The notes under the pieces were generated by a model that ran no database searches, was not told the origin of the DNA, and saw nothing but the letters and a program-made list of their open reading frames with translations. Shown piece by piece: positions 7,369-15,939 of a stretch of DNA of 44,774 bases. Location: NCBI GenBank assembly GCA_015056735.1, contig SVFT01000010.1:56842-101615 (forward strand). Direction: 5' to 3'. The DNA comes from Lachnospiraceae bacterium (GTDB lineage Bacteria > Bacillota > Clostridia > Lachnospirales > Lachnospiraceae). The position numbers were made by a program, and so were the translations under genes. The first letter of the stretch is position 1. Every line of letters starts with the position of its first letter.

Positions 7369-8538
7369 CTATTTGTAGGCCGAGGCAAGCTCATCTGCCA
7401 GTGCCGTCAGTGAAGCCTCGCTTGCGGGATTCAAAGCGGACATGATCTTGACTGTATTCTCGGCATAGGCAATATCCTTGCAACCGTCCATCAGGCCTCG
7501 CATGATTCTTGCAGCCTGCGGTGCCCAGGTACCGTTTTCGATGAAAGCGACACGGCGGTTCTTGTAACCGCGCTCCGTAAGGTGTGTGATAAAGGTACGC
7601 ATGAACGGGAAAATATCCATATTGTAGGTTGTCGTGGCGAGTACCAGGGTATCATAGCGGAAAGCATCTTCAATCGTTTCGAACATGTCATCGCGTGCAA
7701 GGTCGCAGACACTGACCTTGGGACAGCCTCTCTCTGCCAGCATGCGGCCGAGCTTCTCGACGGCTTCCTTGGTGTGACCGTATACGGAAGTATAAGCGAT
7801 CAGAACGCCTTTGCTCTCCGGTTGATAGGATGACCAGGTGTTGTAGGTATCCAGATAGTAGGAAAGGTTTTCACTTAAAACGGGACCGTGGAGCGGGCAG
7901 ATCGTCTGAATATCGAGCGAAGCTGCTTTTTTCAAAACAGCCTGTACGTTGTCGCCGTATTTGCCGACGATGCCGAAGTAGTAACGTCTCGCTTCGCATG
8001 CCCAGCCTTCGGGATCCTCCACATCATTGGCGCCGAATTTGCCGAAGCCGTCTGCGGAGAAGAGTACCTTGTCCGCATCATCGTATGTCATGATGACTTC
8101 GGGCCAATGTACCATCGGCGCTGTCACAAAATGCAGTGTATGCTTGCCGAGCTCGAGCGTATCGCCCTCGCCGACAATGCGTCTTCTGTCCTCGAACGCA
8201 TTTCCGTAAAAATTCTTCATGAAATTAAACGTCATCTGAGAGCCGATCACTGTGGCCTGTGGATATTTTTCCATAAAGCCTACGATGTTCGCGCTGTGGT
8301 CGGGCTCCATGTGCTGTACGATCAGGAAGTCGGGCGTCTTGCCGGCAAGTGCTTCTTCCAGATTTAGGAGCCACTCTTCACCATAATTCTGATCTACGGT
8401 GTCCATGACCGCGATCTTCTCATCAAGGATCACATAGGAATTGTACGCCATTCCAAGCGGCACTTCGTACTGTCCTTCAAATAAGTCGATGTCGTGGTCG
8501 TTGACACCGATATAACGGATATCTTTTGAAATCGTCAT
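7369..8538 (-). CDS. FprA-type flavodiiron protein (A-type)
   Basis: 389-aa flavodiiron protein, which reduces O2 to water and/or NO to N2O in anaerobes. The N-terminal metallo-beta-lactamase-like domain (1 to about 245) has the diiron ligands H76-M-E78-P-D80-H81, a His in VHWPE, an Asp in FSADGFG and a His in CPLHGP. The flavodoxin domain (about 250-389) has the FMN loop YTSVYGHTKEA and an ATTTYNMD loop. There is no C-terminal rubredoxin domain. I chose the start at 8538 because GGAGGTGACAGCT directly precedes this ATG, although the frame is open for 25 more codons. It shares a transcript with the 2Fe-2S protein at 7082-7327. Promoter at 8590-8618. Confidence 0.94.
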   Translation of the reverse strand: MTISKDIRYIGVNDHDIDLFEGQYEVPLGMAYNSYVILDEKIAVMDTVDQNYGEEWLLNLEEALAGKTPDFLIVQHMEPDHSANIVGFMEKYPQATVIGSQMTFNFMKNFYGNAFEDRRRIVGEGDTLELGKHTLHFVTAPMVHWPEVIMTYDDADKVLFSADGFGKFGANDVEDPEGWACEARRYYFGIVGKYGDNVQAVLKKAASLDIQTICPLHGPVLSENLSYYLDTYNTWSSYQPESKGVLIAYTSVYGHTKEAVEKLGRMLAERGCPKVSVCDLARDDMFETIEDAFRYDTLVLATTTYNMDIFPFMRTFITHLTERGYKNRRVAFIENGTWAPQAARIMRGLMDGCKDIAYAENTVKIMSALNPASEASLTALADELASAYK

Positions 8539-8589
8539 AGCTGTCACCTCCATAGATAAATGATTTGAAAATTCATTTCTGAAAATTTG

Positions 8590-8618
8590 ATTATAGAGTA
8601 AGCTCCGAATCAAATCAA
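8590..8618 (-). promoter_or_regulatory. Sigma-A-type promoter of the flavodiiron-ferredoxin operon
   Basis: On the minus strand, TTGATT (8618-8613), a 17-nt spacer and a perfect TATAAT (8595-8590), about 50 nt before the flavodiiron start codon. Confidence 0.78.
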
Positions 8619-8658
8619 GGAAATTGGTATAAGCGTTAAATGCACGAAAACGGACGAT

Positions 8659-9603
8659 TTAAATCCTGCCAAGCATGATCAGAATGCGGAATGCAAGATC
8701 TTCCATGATTTTATTGCGAAGACGGTGCGGATAGACACATTTTTTCAGCCGGTTCCCACCATCAAAGAGATCCAGAAAACGCTGCCGCTCGTCGGATACC
8801 ATGTTCCGGTACAATCGTCTGTAGTCGTGAATGCCGTTACGGATATTGCTGCAGTGGCGATCCATGTGACGATACCAGTCGCGGTAACGGATGAGCCCGT
8901 TCTGATCACCCGAAGAAAAGGTTCCGGGATGCCTTCTGTAGTAAGCGAGCGGCTCGGGATCGTATGTGAGCGCGCCGTTCATGCCGGCCACGACCCATGA
9001 GATCCAGCAGTCGACTGCCACACTCGGGGTGATCTCGCCCATGTTGAATGTCAGTTCGAACAGCTTTCGGTTAAAACCCTGTGCCATGCCGACACCGCCC
9101 CAGGTGCCGGTCATGATGACATGTGCAAGCGAGATTTTTTCCATCTCGGATGGCGTAACGGACGGTCTGTCCGGCAGCGTGTGCTCGATGTTTAGGCTGC
9201 TGTCGCAGACATAATAGTTATGAACATATAAAACGGGCTTCTCTTTCGGGTACTGTTCCATCGCCGCGACAGCCCGCTCGACTTTGCGCGGGTCCCATAC
9301 ATCATCCTGGTCGCAGAAGAGGTAATAATCTGCCTCGTCGAGATTGGATATAAGATATCGATAGCTTTGATGTGAACCTTTATTCTCCCAGACGTCGTCC
9401 TTTTCGTTGAGAATCTCGATCTTCTTACCTTCCGGAAAACGATCCCGATAGTCGCGCAGGATCTGCACCGAGTCGTCCTTGGAACCGTCGTCCCGAACGC
9501 AAAGCGTGAATGCGGGATATGTCTGTGCCATGAGGCTTTCCAAAAGCTGCGGCAGATAGGCGGCTCCGTTGTATGTCGATGTGACTAATATGACACTTTT
9601 CAA
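8659..9603 (-). CDS. GT2-family glycosyltransferase (rhamnosyltransferase-like)
   Basis: 314-aa GT-A-fold enzyme, cytoplasmic or membrane-associated, transferring a nucleotide-activated sugar to a surface-glycan intermediate. It begins KSVILVTSTYNGAAYLPQLLE, the usual GT2 N-terminus; CVRDDGSKDDS follows, then the metal-binding FCDQDDVWDP. The D-Q-D-D-V-W motif and YYRRHPG are seen in rhamnosyl- and alpha-glycosyltransferases of this subgroup, but the sugar cannot be assigned. I chose TTG 9603 because it overlaps the TGA of the upstream acetyltransferase (9600-9602) and has GGAG at about 8 nt; a longer open frame exists upstream but would lie inside the neighbour. Translationally coupled to that gene. 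Confidence 0.86.
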   Translation of the reverse strand: MKSVILVTSTYNGAAYLPQLLESLMAQTYPAFTLCVRDDGSKDDSVQILRDYRDRFPEGKKIEILNEKDDVWENKGSHQSYRYLISNLDEADYYLFCDQDDVWDPRKVERAVAAMEQYPKEKPVLYVHNYYVCDSSLNIEHTLPDRPSVTPSEMEKISLAHVIMTGTWGGVGMAQGFNRKLFELTFNMGEITPSVAVDCWISWVVAGMNGALTYDPEPLAYYRRHPGTFSSGDQNGLIRYRDWYRHMDRHCSNIRNGIHDYRRLYRNMVSDERQRFLDLFDGGNRLKKCVYPHRLRNKIMEDLAFRILIMLGRI

Positions 9604-10109
9604 AGTTCTTTCTCCATGTATATGATCGTGCGGCCGGGTTCCTTTTCGGAGGGTTTCCTGTCTGTTGTGATAAAACCTGCCCCGGAACACATCTTGTAGG
9701 ATGCCGCATTGTCTTCATAAAGATCGAGCGTGATTTTATGAAGGCCCATCTCTTTCTTTGCAAGCTTGCAAACGAGGGACAGTGCGATACAGCCGACACC
9801 GCCTCTTCCGGCTGCTTTCTTATCGATGATGATCCGCCCGAACTCTGCACAGCCGTCCTTCTCATCGTACAGAGCGCACGCACCAAGGAATGTGCCGCTA
9901 TCGCTTCGCACCGTGAACATATAGTCGCCGGGCTTAGATAGATATCGTGAAAACCATGCTTCCTGCGCTTCCTTGCCGATCTCATTGTGGGAATAAAGGC
10001 GTTCACGGACCTCCGGCCTGTTACGAAGCTGCCTGTACAGTTCGCTCTCCGGTGCGGTCATTGGGGTGATCACGATACCGTCCCCGGAGATCGAAAATGT
10101 GTGATCCAT
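9600..10109 (-). CDS. GNAT-family N-acetyltransferase
   Basis: 169-aa single-domain acetyltransferase of the RimJ/RimL-like GNAT type, acetyl-CoA dependent. The visible core is the N-terminal GIVITPM and LRNRPEVRERLYS, an EFGRIIIDKKAAGRGGVGC stretch that carries the CoA pyrophosphate loop, and the C-terminal NAASYKMCSGAGF, the common GNAT motif B region. The substrate is unknown; its coupling to a glycosyltransferase suggests an amino sugar or a modified glycan precursor, which is inference. GGAGAGAAAAGA precedes ATG 10109. It is the first gene of a two-gene minus-strand unit divergent from the large glycan cluster. Confidence 0.83.
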   Translation of the reverse strand: MDHTFSISGDGIVITPMTAPESELYRQLRNRPEVRERLYSHNEIGKEAQEAWFSRYLSKPGDYMFTVRSDSGTFLGACALYDEKDGCAEFGRIIIDKKAAGRGGVGCIALSLVCKLAKKEMGLHKITLDLYEDNAASYKMCSGAGFITTDRKPSEKEPGRTIIYMEKEL

Positions 10110-10218
10110 TCTTTTCTCTCCGTTTGTTTTATCCCACCAAATATGGTAGGATATTTTTGTACAATTTTAACATTTAATACAAGTGAATTCAAGGACGCAT
10201 GTCCTTGGGGAGAGACAC

Positions 10219-11355
10219 ATGAAGATCTGTTTCGTGCTTCCTCATTTCTACCCGTACGTGGGCGGTGGGGAACGCATTTTTTATGATATGGTCAAGGGCC
10301 TTTTGAAAAAAGGGCACGAGATCCGCGTACTGGCAAGAAATGTCGGTGATGAGTACCTCGGGCACAAGACCGTCGAGGGGATGGAAGTATACTATTTTCC
10401 CTGGAAGAGCATGTTCGGGCATCCGCTCGTAAAGGCGCGCGATATCGAGGAGCATATCAAATGGTGCGACGTGGTGCATGCATCCGTTTTTACGCCTGCG
10501 CATCCGGCGAGCCGGCTGGCGAGAAAATATCACAAGCCGTCTGTTCTGACGATCCACGAAGTGCGCGGCAATAAGTGGTTCTGGGTGGAGGATCTCATCC
10601 ATGCATGCGGTTTCTGGCTCTATGAGCAGTATACGTGCCGCGCAAAGTACGATGTGTACCACACTGTATCACAGGCATCGAAGCGCGATTATCTGCGTTT
10701 CTGCGGACAGAAGAACGTGCAGGTCGTTTACAATTCCGTGACTGAGATGGATACATCCGTTGCAGAGACTTCGAAGCTGAATCTGCGGGAGTATTTTAAC
10801 CTTGGAGAAGAGGAGCGCATCTTCCTGTATTACGGACGCCCGGGGCAGACCAAAGGCATCAATATCTACCTGCATGCGATCAGGCGTCTTCGTGAGCGAG
10901 GGGTCGACCTGTCCGATATCCGGTTCTGTTTTATCCTGGGAGCCGAGCCTGTAAAGCTTCGTGCACGTTTTCTCAGAAATATAGAAGCAAACGGGCTTGG
11001 TGATGTGATGCTTGTGCGCGATTCTCTGGGACGGGCGGATCTTTGCAGGTGTATCCTGCAGGCAGATTACGTAGTCGTCCCTTCCGTAACGGAAGGCTTT
11101 GGCTTAAGTGCGCTGGAAGCCTGCCAGATGGGCAAGAAGATCATCTCTTCGACGGGCGGTGCCCTGACAGAGGTCGTGTACGGCGACTGCCTGTTTTTTG
11201 AAAACCGCGACGATGCGATGCTCGCGGACAGGCTGCAGAGCGTCATCGAACAGGGAGATATCGCGTTTGAGCACATTCCGCCGAGGAGCTTTCCGTACAA
11301 CGAGATGGTCGACGGCATTGAAAATATATATAAGTCGATTTATAATGATGACTGA
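10219..11355 (+). CDS. GT4-family glycosyltransferase
   Basis: 378-aa GT-B-fold retaining glycosyltransferase, first gene of the plus-strand glycan cluster. The N-terminus MKICFVLPHFYPYVGGGERI is the classic GT4 acceptor-binding loop; the C-terminal half has FLYYGRPGQTKGI and the donor-site pattern PSVTEGFGLSALEA (the E-x7-E motif). A 12-codon longer frame exists, but ATG 10219 is directly preceded by GGGGAGAG, and homology starts exactly at MKICFVLP. The donor sugar cannot be read from sequence. The 109-nt gap to the divergent acetyltransferase gene is AT-rich and shows no convincing promoter. The next gene begins 42 nt downstream. Confidence 0.88.
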   Translation: MKICFVLPHFYPYVGGGERIFYDMVKGLLKKGHEIRVLARNVGDEYLGHKTVEGMEVYYFPWKSMFGHPLVKARDIEEHIKWCDVVHASVFTPAHPASRLARKYHKPSVLTIHEVRGNKWFWVEDLIHACGFWLYEQYTCRAKYDVYHTVSQASKRDYLRFCGQKNVQVVYNSVTEMDTSVAETSKLNLREYFNLGEEERIFLYYGRPGQTKGINIYLHAIRRLRERGVDLSDIRFCFILGAEPVKLRARFLRNIEANGLGDVMLVRDSLGRADLCRCILQADYVVVPSVTEGFGLSALEACQMGKKIISSTGGALTEVVYGDCLFFENRDDAMLADRLQSVIEQGDIAFEHIPPRSFPYNEMVDGIENIYKSIYNDD

Positions 11356-11397
11356 AATAGTACCATTTTTCTGACTAACGAAACACAAGAGGACAAC

Positions 11398-12567
11398 ATG
11401 ACAATGGACAATAAAGAACATGATATTCAGCTGTTTAAACCCACCTATGCCGTGGACGAGTGCCTTGCGGAGATCCGCGAATGCCTGGAGATCGGCTGGA
11501 CGGGACTCGGGTTTAAGACAGTAAAGTTTGAAGAAGCGTGGAAGGAGTATACGGGTCTTCCGCATGCGCACTATCTGAACTCTGCGACAGCGGGCCTTAA
11601 TATGGCGGTCGAGATCCTGAAGCAGGAAAAAGGATGGGCGGACGGCGACGAGATCATCACAACGCCGCTGACGTTTATCTCCACGAATCATGCGATCCCG
11701 CTCAACAATCTGCGTGCGGTCTTTGCGGATATCGACAATACGAACTGTCTGGATCCGAAATCCGTCGAGGAGCGGATCACCGATAAGACAAGAGCGGTGA
11801 TCTTTGTCGGTTTTGGCGGCAACGCGGGACACTACGAAGAGGTCGCGAAGATCTGTAAGGAGCACGGCCTGGCGCTCATCCTCGATGCGGCGCATATGAG
11901 CGGCACGAGACTCCACGGTGAGATCCCCGGCAAGGATGCGGACGTTGTTGTCTACTCCTACCAGGCAGTGAAGAACCTGCCGACCGCGGACAGCGGCATG
12001 ATCTGCTTTAAGGAAGAAAAGTACGATGCGATTGCGCGCAAGATCGGCTGGCTCGGCATCAACAAAGATACTTACAGCCGTACGGTCAACGCGGGCAACT
12101 ATAAATGGAAATATGACGTCGAGTACGTCGGCAACAAGCTGCACGGTAACTCCATCATGGCATCGATCGGCCTGGTACAGCTGAAGTACTTAGACCGCGA
12201 CAATGCATATCGTAAAGAGATGTGCAAGTGGTACAGGGAGCGTTTTTCCAAGTATCCCGAGCTGATCGAGATGATCCATATTCCGGAGGAATGCGATTCG
12301 TCCTGCCACCTGTTCCAGATCATTGTGGCACATCGCGATGAGATGCTCCTTGCACTCAATGCGGCAGGCATCTATCCGGGTGTTCACTATACGGACAATA
12401 CCCAGTATCGCATGTACGCTTATGCGCAGGGCACATGCCCGAGAGCGGCGTATGTGAGCGATCATGTGATCTCGCTTCCGCTGCATATGCGACTGACACG
12501 CGACGACATCGAATACATCTGCGATCAGGTCATTAAGATCGCAAAAGAACAGGCGGATGCGAAGTAA
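11398..12567 (+). CDS. DegT/DnrJ/EryC1-family sugar aminotransferase
   Basis: 389-aa PLP-dependent enzyme that typically transaminates a nucleotide-linked keto sugar. LNSATAGLNMAVE (about 60-72) fits the PLP-phosphate site, LILDAAHMSGT carries the Asp (D163) that contacts the PLP nitrogen, and SYQAVKNLPTADSG puts the Schiff-base lysine at K192. FVGFGGNAG replaces the more common VHLYG-type loop, which makes it a somewhat divergent member. It probably supplies an amino sugar for the glycan. Start ATG 11398 (a second ATG two codons later is possible) follows AGAGGAC. No partner dehydratase or nucleotidyltransferase for the amino sugar lies in the window. Confidence 0.88.
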   Translation: MTMDNKEHDIQLFKPTYAVDECLAEIRECLEIGWTGLGFKTVKFEEAWKEYTGLPHAHYLNSATAGLNMAVEILKQEKGWADGDEIITTPLTFISTNHAIPLNNLRAVFADIDNTNCLDPKSVEERITDKTRAVIFVGFGGNAGHYEEVAKICKEHGLALILDAAHMSGTRLHGEIPGKDADVVVYSYQAVKNLPTADSGMICFKEEKYDAIARKIGWLGINKDTYSRTVNAGNYKWKYDVEYVGNKLHGNSIMASIGLVQLKYLDRDNAYRKEMCKWYRERFSKYPELIEMIHIPEECDSSCHLFQIIVAHRDEMLLALNAAGIYPGVHYTDNTQYRMYAYAQGTCPRAAYVSDHVISLPLHMRLTRDDIEYICDQVIKIAKEQADAK

Positions 12568-12602
12568 GCGTTCTCCCAGAATAATCAATAGGATCTGTGT
12601 GG

Positions 12603-14477
12603 ATGATTAGAACATGGATAGAGGCTCGCAGACGTGAGCCTCTCATAAAAAATATTTCGGACGGCATTGCTTTATTGATCGCACTGGCGGGCGTCGGGGT
12701 CAGCATTTTCATGAACTCGGTGGGCCGCAGTCTTTGGGTTGACGAAGCAATGCTTTCGTATTCTTTCAGCAAACGTTCTCTCCTGAATCTGACGGGGGAT
12801 ATCTTTGAGTGGGACCAGAGTGCACCGGCGCTCTATCTCTATCTTGTGAAGATCCTGACGCTCATATTCGGTAACACGGAGGCGGTGCTTCGAAGCTTCT
12901 CTGTTGCATGTTTTGTGCTCGTGCTCATATTGTCGGCATACGCCGGCCGGCGCCTTTTTCACATGCGTCACCCGCTCTGGATTGCAGCGTTTCTGGCCAA
13001 TATGAACTTCATGCTGGAATACTCCAACATGTTCAAGCAGTATATGGCGGAGGCATTGTGGGTGCTTCTGACACTGCTCGTTTATGATGCCTATAAGACC
13101 CGGGGGCTTTCCTTTGAAAAAACGGTGATCGCCTTTATGCTCCTCTTATGGGGTGCAAACCCGGTCTGCTTCATGATCGGTGGGATCCTCACGATGGAAT
13201 TTGTGAGCGGACTTGCGGAGTACGTGCGCGCAAAGAAAGCGGCGCGGGATACGAAGACGTCTTTTGATCTGATGAAGCATGTCGTGATCGCGGGCGTTTT
13301 TGTACTGGTCAGCTTCGGACTGAACTATTTTCTCTGGCTTCGCGGCATTGCGGGCAGTACGACGATGCAGGCATATTGGGAGAGCACCGCGTTTCCGCTG
13401 ATCCCGACTTCTTTAGATGATGTAAAAATGGCGCTTGCCTTCGTGTATGAGATCTTTATTACATTCCGCGAGGCGAGACTTTTCATGGAATTCCTAGTGC
13501 TTGCGGCTTTTGTGATCGGGTGCTTCAAAGAGAAGAACCGGTATGTGACCGCGATCCTGTTCTGCTTTTTGATCGCACTCTTTGCATCCTTTATCCATAT
13601 GTTCCCGATCGCAGACAGGCTCTGGTGCTTCTCTTTTCCGCTCTTTACGATCCTTGCCTTTTATGCGCTGGACCGCGGATTCCGCGTCGTGGCAGACCGG
13701 TCCAACTGGGCGCCGGATGCAGCTTTCTTTTTCCTGATGCTGGCACTTCTTTTTTCCAATAACGGGATCAGCGTGTATCGTCATGCGGAGAATGTGTTTA
13801 AACCGGGTGAAGAGATCAATCCCAATATCGATTATGTGGCAGACCATATCACGGACGGTGAGAAGGTCTATGTTTACTACCAGAGCATTCCGAGCGTGAG
13901 GTACCGGATCGGCTATGAGACAGACAGGATCGGTGACGTATCGGAAGACAATATCATCTGGAGCGATGAGATCCCCAAGGATGATAAGGAACTTCCGAAT
14001 ATCGAAGAGGCGCTTCGCGCGGACGGCTGCTATATTCTGGCATCGCATTGTCCGATCGAGCGGATCGGGCGGCTTTTTGATATGGCAAGAGAGCGCGGCA
14101 GCCTCGAAGTCGTGCAGTCGCAGTATGATACGAACCTATATTACTATGCAAAGGACGGCATCGGCCGGAAGGGCGCTGTCAGCTATGAAGTGACAGAGCA
14201 GGAGACGGAAGGCGATACGTGTTATGTGACCGTTCGCGTGACGAATACGGGGAGTGCCTACATCAACGATGAAGCATCCGATGTGCGGCTCGCCTGCCCG
14301 GATCGCGATGAGATCGGAACGAACCTCTGGCACAACTTAAAGCCGGGCGAATCGTTTGACATGCCGCTTTCTTTTGACTGGAACGGCGACAGCGAGGTGC
14401 GACTTGCCCTGACGGAAGGGCGCTTTGGATTTGACGCATATGATGCGGCGCCGGTTGTTGTGCGGAAGGGAGAATAG
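12603..14477 (+). CDS. GT-C-type membrane glycosyltransferase (GT39/ArnT-like)
   Basis: 624-aa multispanning protein. The first extracytoplasmic loop has VDEAMLSYS, matching the metal- and catalysis-associated D-E motif of GT39/ArnT/PMT-like enzymes, and EWDQSAPALYLYLVK matches their conserved D-x-P-x-L-Y segment. About ten hydrophobic helices extend to about residue 395. Residues about 400-624 are soluble, ending in a beta-sandwich-like region (YVTVRVTNTGSAYIN). Such enzymes use polyprenyl-phosphate sugars on the outer membrane face. The GtrB-like gene at 24923-25912 could make that donor. GTG 12597 is in frame, but AGGA is only 4 nt from it and 10 nt from ATG 12603. It ends 2 nt before the MBOAT gene. 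Confidence 0.75.
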   Translation: MIRTWIEARRREPLIKNISDGIALLIALAGVGVSIFMNSVGRSLWVDEAMLSYSFSKRSLLNLTGDIFEWDQSAPALYLYLVKILTLIFGNTEAVLRSFSVACFVLVLILSAYAGRRLFHMRHPLWIAAFLANMNFMLEYSNMFKQYMAEALWVLLTLLVYDAYKTRGLSFEKTVIAFMLLLWGANPVCFMIGGILTMEFVSGLAEYVRAKKAARDTKTSFDLMKHVVIAGVFVLVSFGLNYFLWLRGIAGSTTMQAYWESTAFPLIPTSLDDVKMALAFVYEIFITFREARLFMEFLVLAAFVIGCFKEKNRYVTAILFCFLIALFASFIHMFPIADRLWCFSFPLFTILAFYALDRGFRVVADRSNWAPDAAFFFLMLALLFSNNGISVYRHAENVFKPGEEINPNIDYVADHITDGEKVYVYYQSIPSVRYRIGYETDRIGDVSEDNIIWSDEIPKDDKELPNIEEALRADGCYILASHCPIERIGRLFDMARERGSLEVVQSQYDTNLYYYAKDGIGRKGAVSYEVTEQETEGDTCYVTVRVTNTGSAYINDEASDVRLACPDRDEIGTNLWHNLKPGESFDMPLSFDWNGDSEVRLALTEGRFGFDAYDAAPVVVRKGE

Positions 14478-14479
14478 TC

Positions 14480-15937
14480 ATGCTTTTTACAACGACGCAG
14501 TTTCTTCTCTTTCTGCCCATTATGCTGCTTCTCTATTTTCTGATCCCTGTGAAAATGAGAAGGGTTACCATCCTGGCGGCGAGCATCTTCTTCTATGCAA
14601 ACTTCGGCCTTACGATGCTGGCGGTTCTTTTGACCGTAACATTGCTCTCGTATGGGGTCGGGCTGTCGATCGAAAAGCGTGGCAGCAGGGCGATGCTGAC
14701 ATGCGGGGTCCTTGCATCTGCGGGACTTCTTGCGTTTTATAAATATGCGGCGTTTCTGAGTGCTGTTTTCGGCAACGCTTTCGGCTTTTCAGGTGAAGAC
14801 TTTTCGCTTGTGATGCCGGTCGGGATCTCGTACTTTACGTTCCGTATCATTTCCTATTTTGCGGATGTTTATAAAGGGAAGTGCGAGGCGGAGAAGAATT
14901 TTCTGAACTATGCGGTCTACGTCACCTTTTTTCCGATGATCATATCGGGACCGATCGAGCGTGCGGAGAGGTTCTTGGGGCAGATCAAAGCATGCGAGTC
15001 GTGGAACCTTTGGAACAGCGACCGCGTGTATGACGGCTTTGTGCGCGTGGTATTCGGCTTCATCCAGAAGCTGGTGATCGCCGATCGCCTGTCGATCCTT
15101 GTCGGTACGGTTTATGATGACTTTGCAGCAAAAGACGGGGCGCTTCTTTGGATCGCGATGGCGGCATATTATCTGCAGCTTTATATGGACTTTGCCGGTT
15201 ATACGAATATCGCGCTCGGCGCTGCGAAGATGATGGGGTTTGATCTGTGCGAGAACTTCCGTAATCCGTTTTTGGCACGCAATGTCAAGGAATACTGGAG
15301 CCGCTGGCACATCTCGCTGAGCACATGGCTTCGCGACTATATCTATATCCCGCTCGGCGGCAACCGCGGCGGGACGATCAGGAAGTACAGAAATATCATG
15401 CTGACGTTCCTTTTAAGCGGTCTCTGGCACGGGAACGGCTGGCGGTATCTTTTATGGGGCGGCGCACACGGTGCATGCCAGGTGATCGAGTATGTGGTAT
15501 CATCGGTCGCTGCCAACCTTGGGTGCGTTAAGACCATTGATTTTGAAACCGGCTTTTGGAATCTGATCAGGCGAATCAAGACCTGGATCATTGTCGGGAT
15601 CCTGTATATCTTCTTTCGGATCCCGTCAGCAAGGGAAGGACTTATGTACATCAGACTGATGTTTACGAACGTGCATGCCGGGGCACTTACGGGTGATACC
15701 GCGGAGCTTTTGGGTGTGACAGCGCCTTACCTTGTTGTTGTCACGGTTCTGACGGTTTTGGTGCTCTTTGCGGAGTATCAGGCGGAGACGAAGAGTGTGA
15801 CGCTGGGTGAGGGTTTGAGGAGTATGTGCCTGCCTGTCCGCTTTGCGATCCTGCTTGTGATGATCCTTGCTGTCGCTCTTTTCGGTGCATACGGCCCGGG
15901 CTATGATGCGACGGATTTTATCTATTTTGGTTTTTAG
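14480..15937 (+). CDS. MBOAT-family O-acyltransferase (AlgI/DltB/PatA type)
   Basis: 485-aa polytopic membrane protein that passes acyl groups, usually acetyl, across the membrane to a glycan-modifying partner. The N-terminus MLFTTTQFLLFLP is that of the AlgI type. SFYWSRWHIS-type sequence appears as EYWSRWHISLSTWLRDYIYI (about 271-290), the active-site His lies in LLSGLWHGNGW (H317), and a second His in WGGAHGA (H330). The gene is followed 2 nt later by an SGNH-like partner, the standard MBOAT-SGNH arrangement for alginate, cellulose or peptidoglycan acetylation. The acceptor here is most likely the glycan built by this cluster. Confidence 0.94.
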   Translation: MLFTTTQFLLFLPIMLLLYFLIPVKMRRVTILAASIFFYANFGLTMLAVLLTVTLLSYGVGLSIEKRGSRAMLTCGVLASAGLLAFYKYAAFLSAVFGNAFGFSGEDFSLVMPVGISYFTFRIISYFADVYKGKCEAEKNFLNYAVYVTFFPMIISGPIERAERFLGQIKACESWNLWNSDRVYDGFVRVVFGFIQKLVIADRLSILVGTVYDDFAAKDGALLWIAMAAYYLQLYMDFAGYTNIALGAAKMMGFDLCENFRNPFLARNVKEYWSRWHISLSTWLRDYIYIPLGGNRGGTIRKYRNIMLTFLLSGLWHGNGWRYLLWGGAHGACQVIEYVVSSVAANLGCVKTIDFETGFWNLIRRIKTWIIVGILYIFFRIPSAREGLMYIRLMFTNVHAGALTGDTAELLGVTAPYLVVVTVLTVLVLFAEYQAETKSVTLGEGLRSMCLPVRFAILLVMILAVALFGAYGPGYDATDFIYFGF

Positions 15938-15939
15938 AG

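Noticed and set aside
8659-9690. A longer form of the GT2 enzyme with 29 extra N-terminal residues.
   Set aside because: The extension lies inside the acetyltransferase gene and the family homology starts at the TTG 9603 form, which overlaps the upstream stop.
11104-12144. A 346-codon antisense frame over the GT4 and DegT genes.
   Set aside because: It spans two genes with unambiguous sense-strand motifs and has no plausible start signal.
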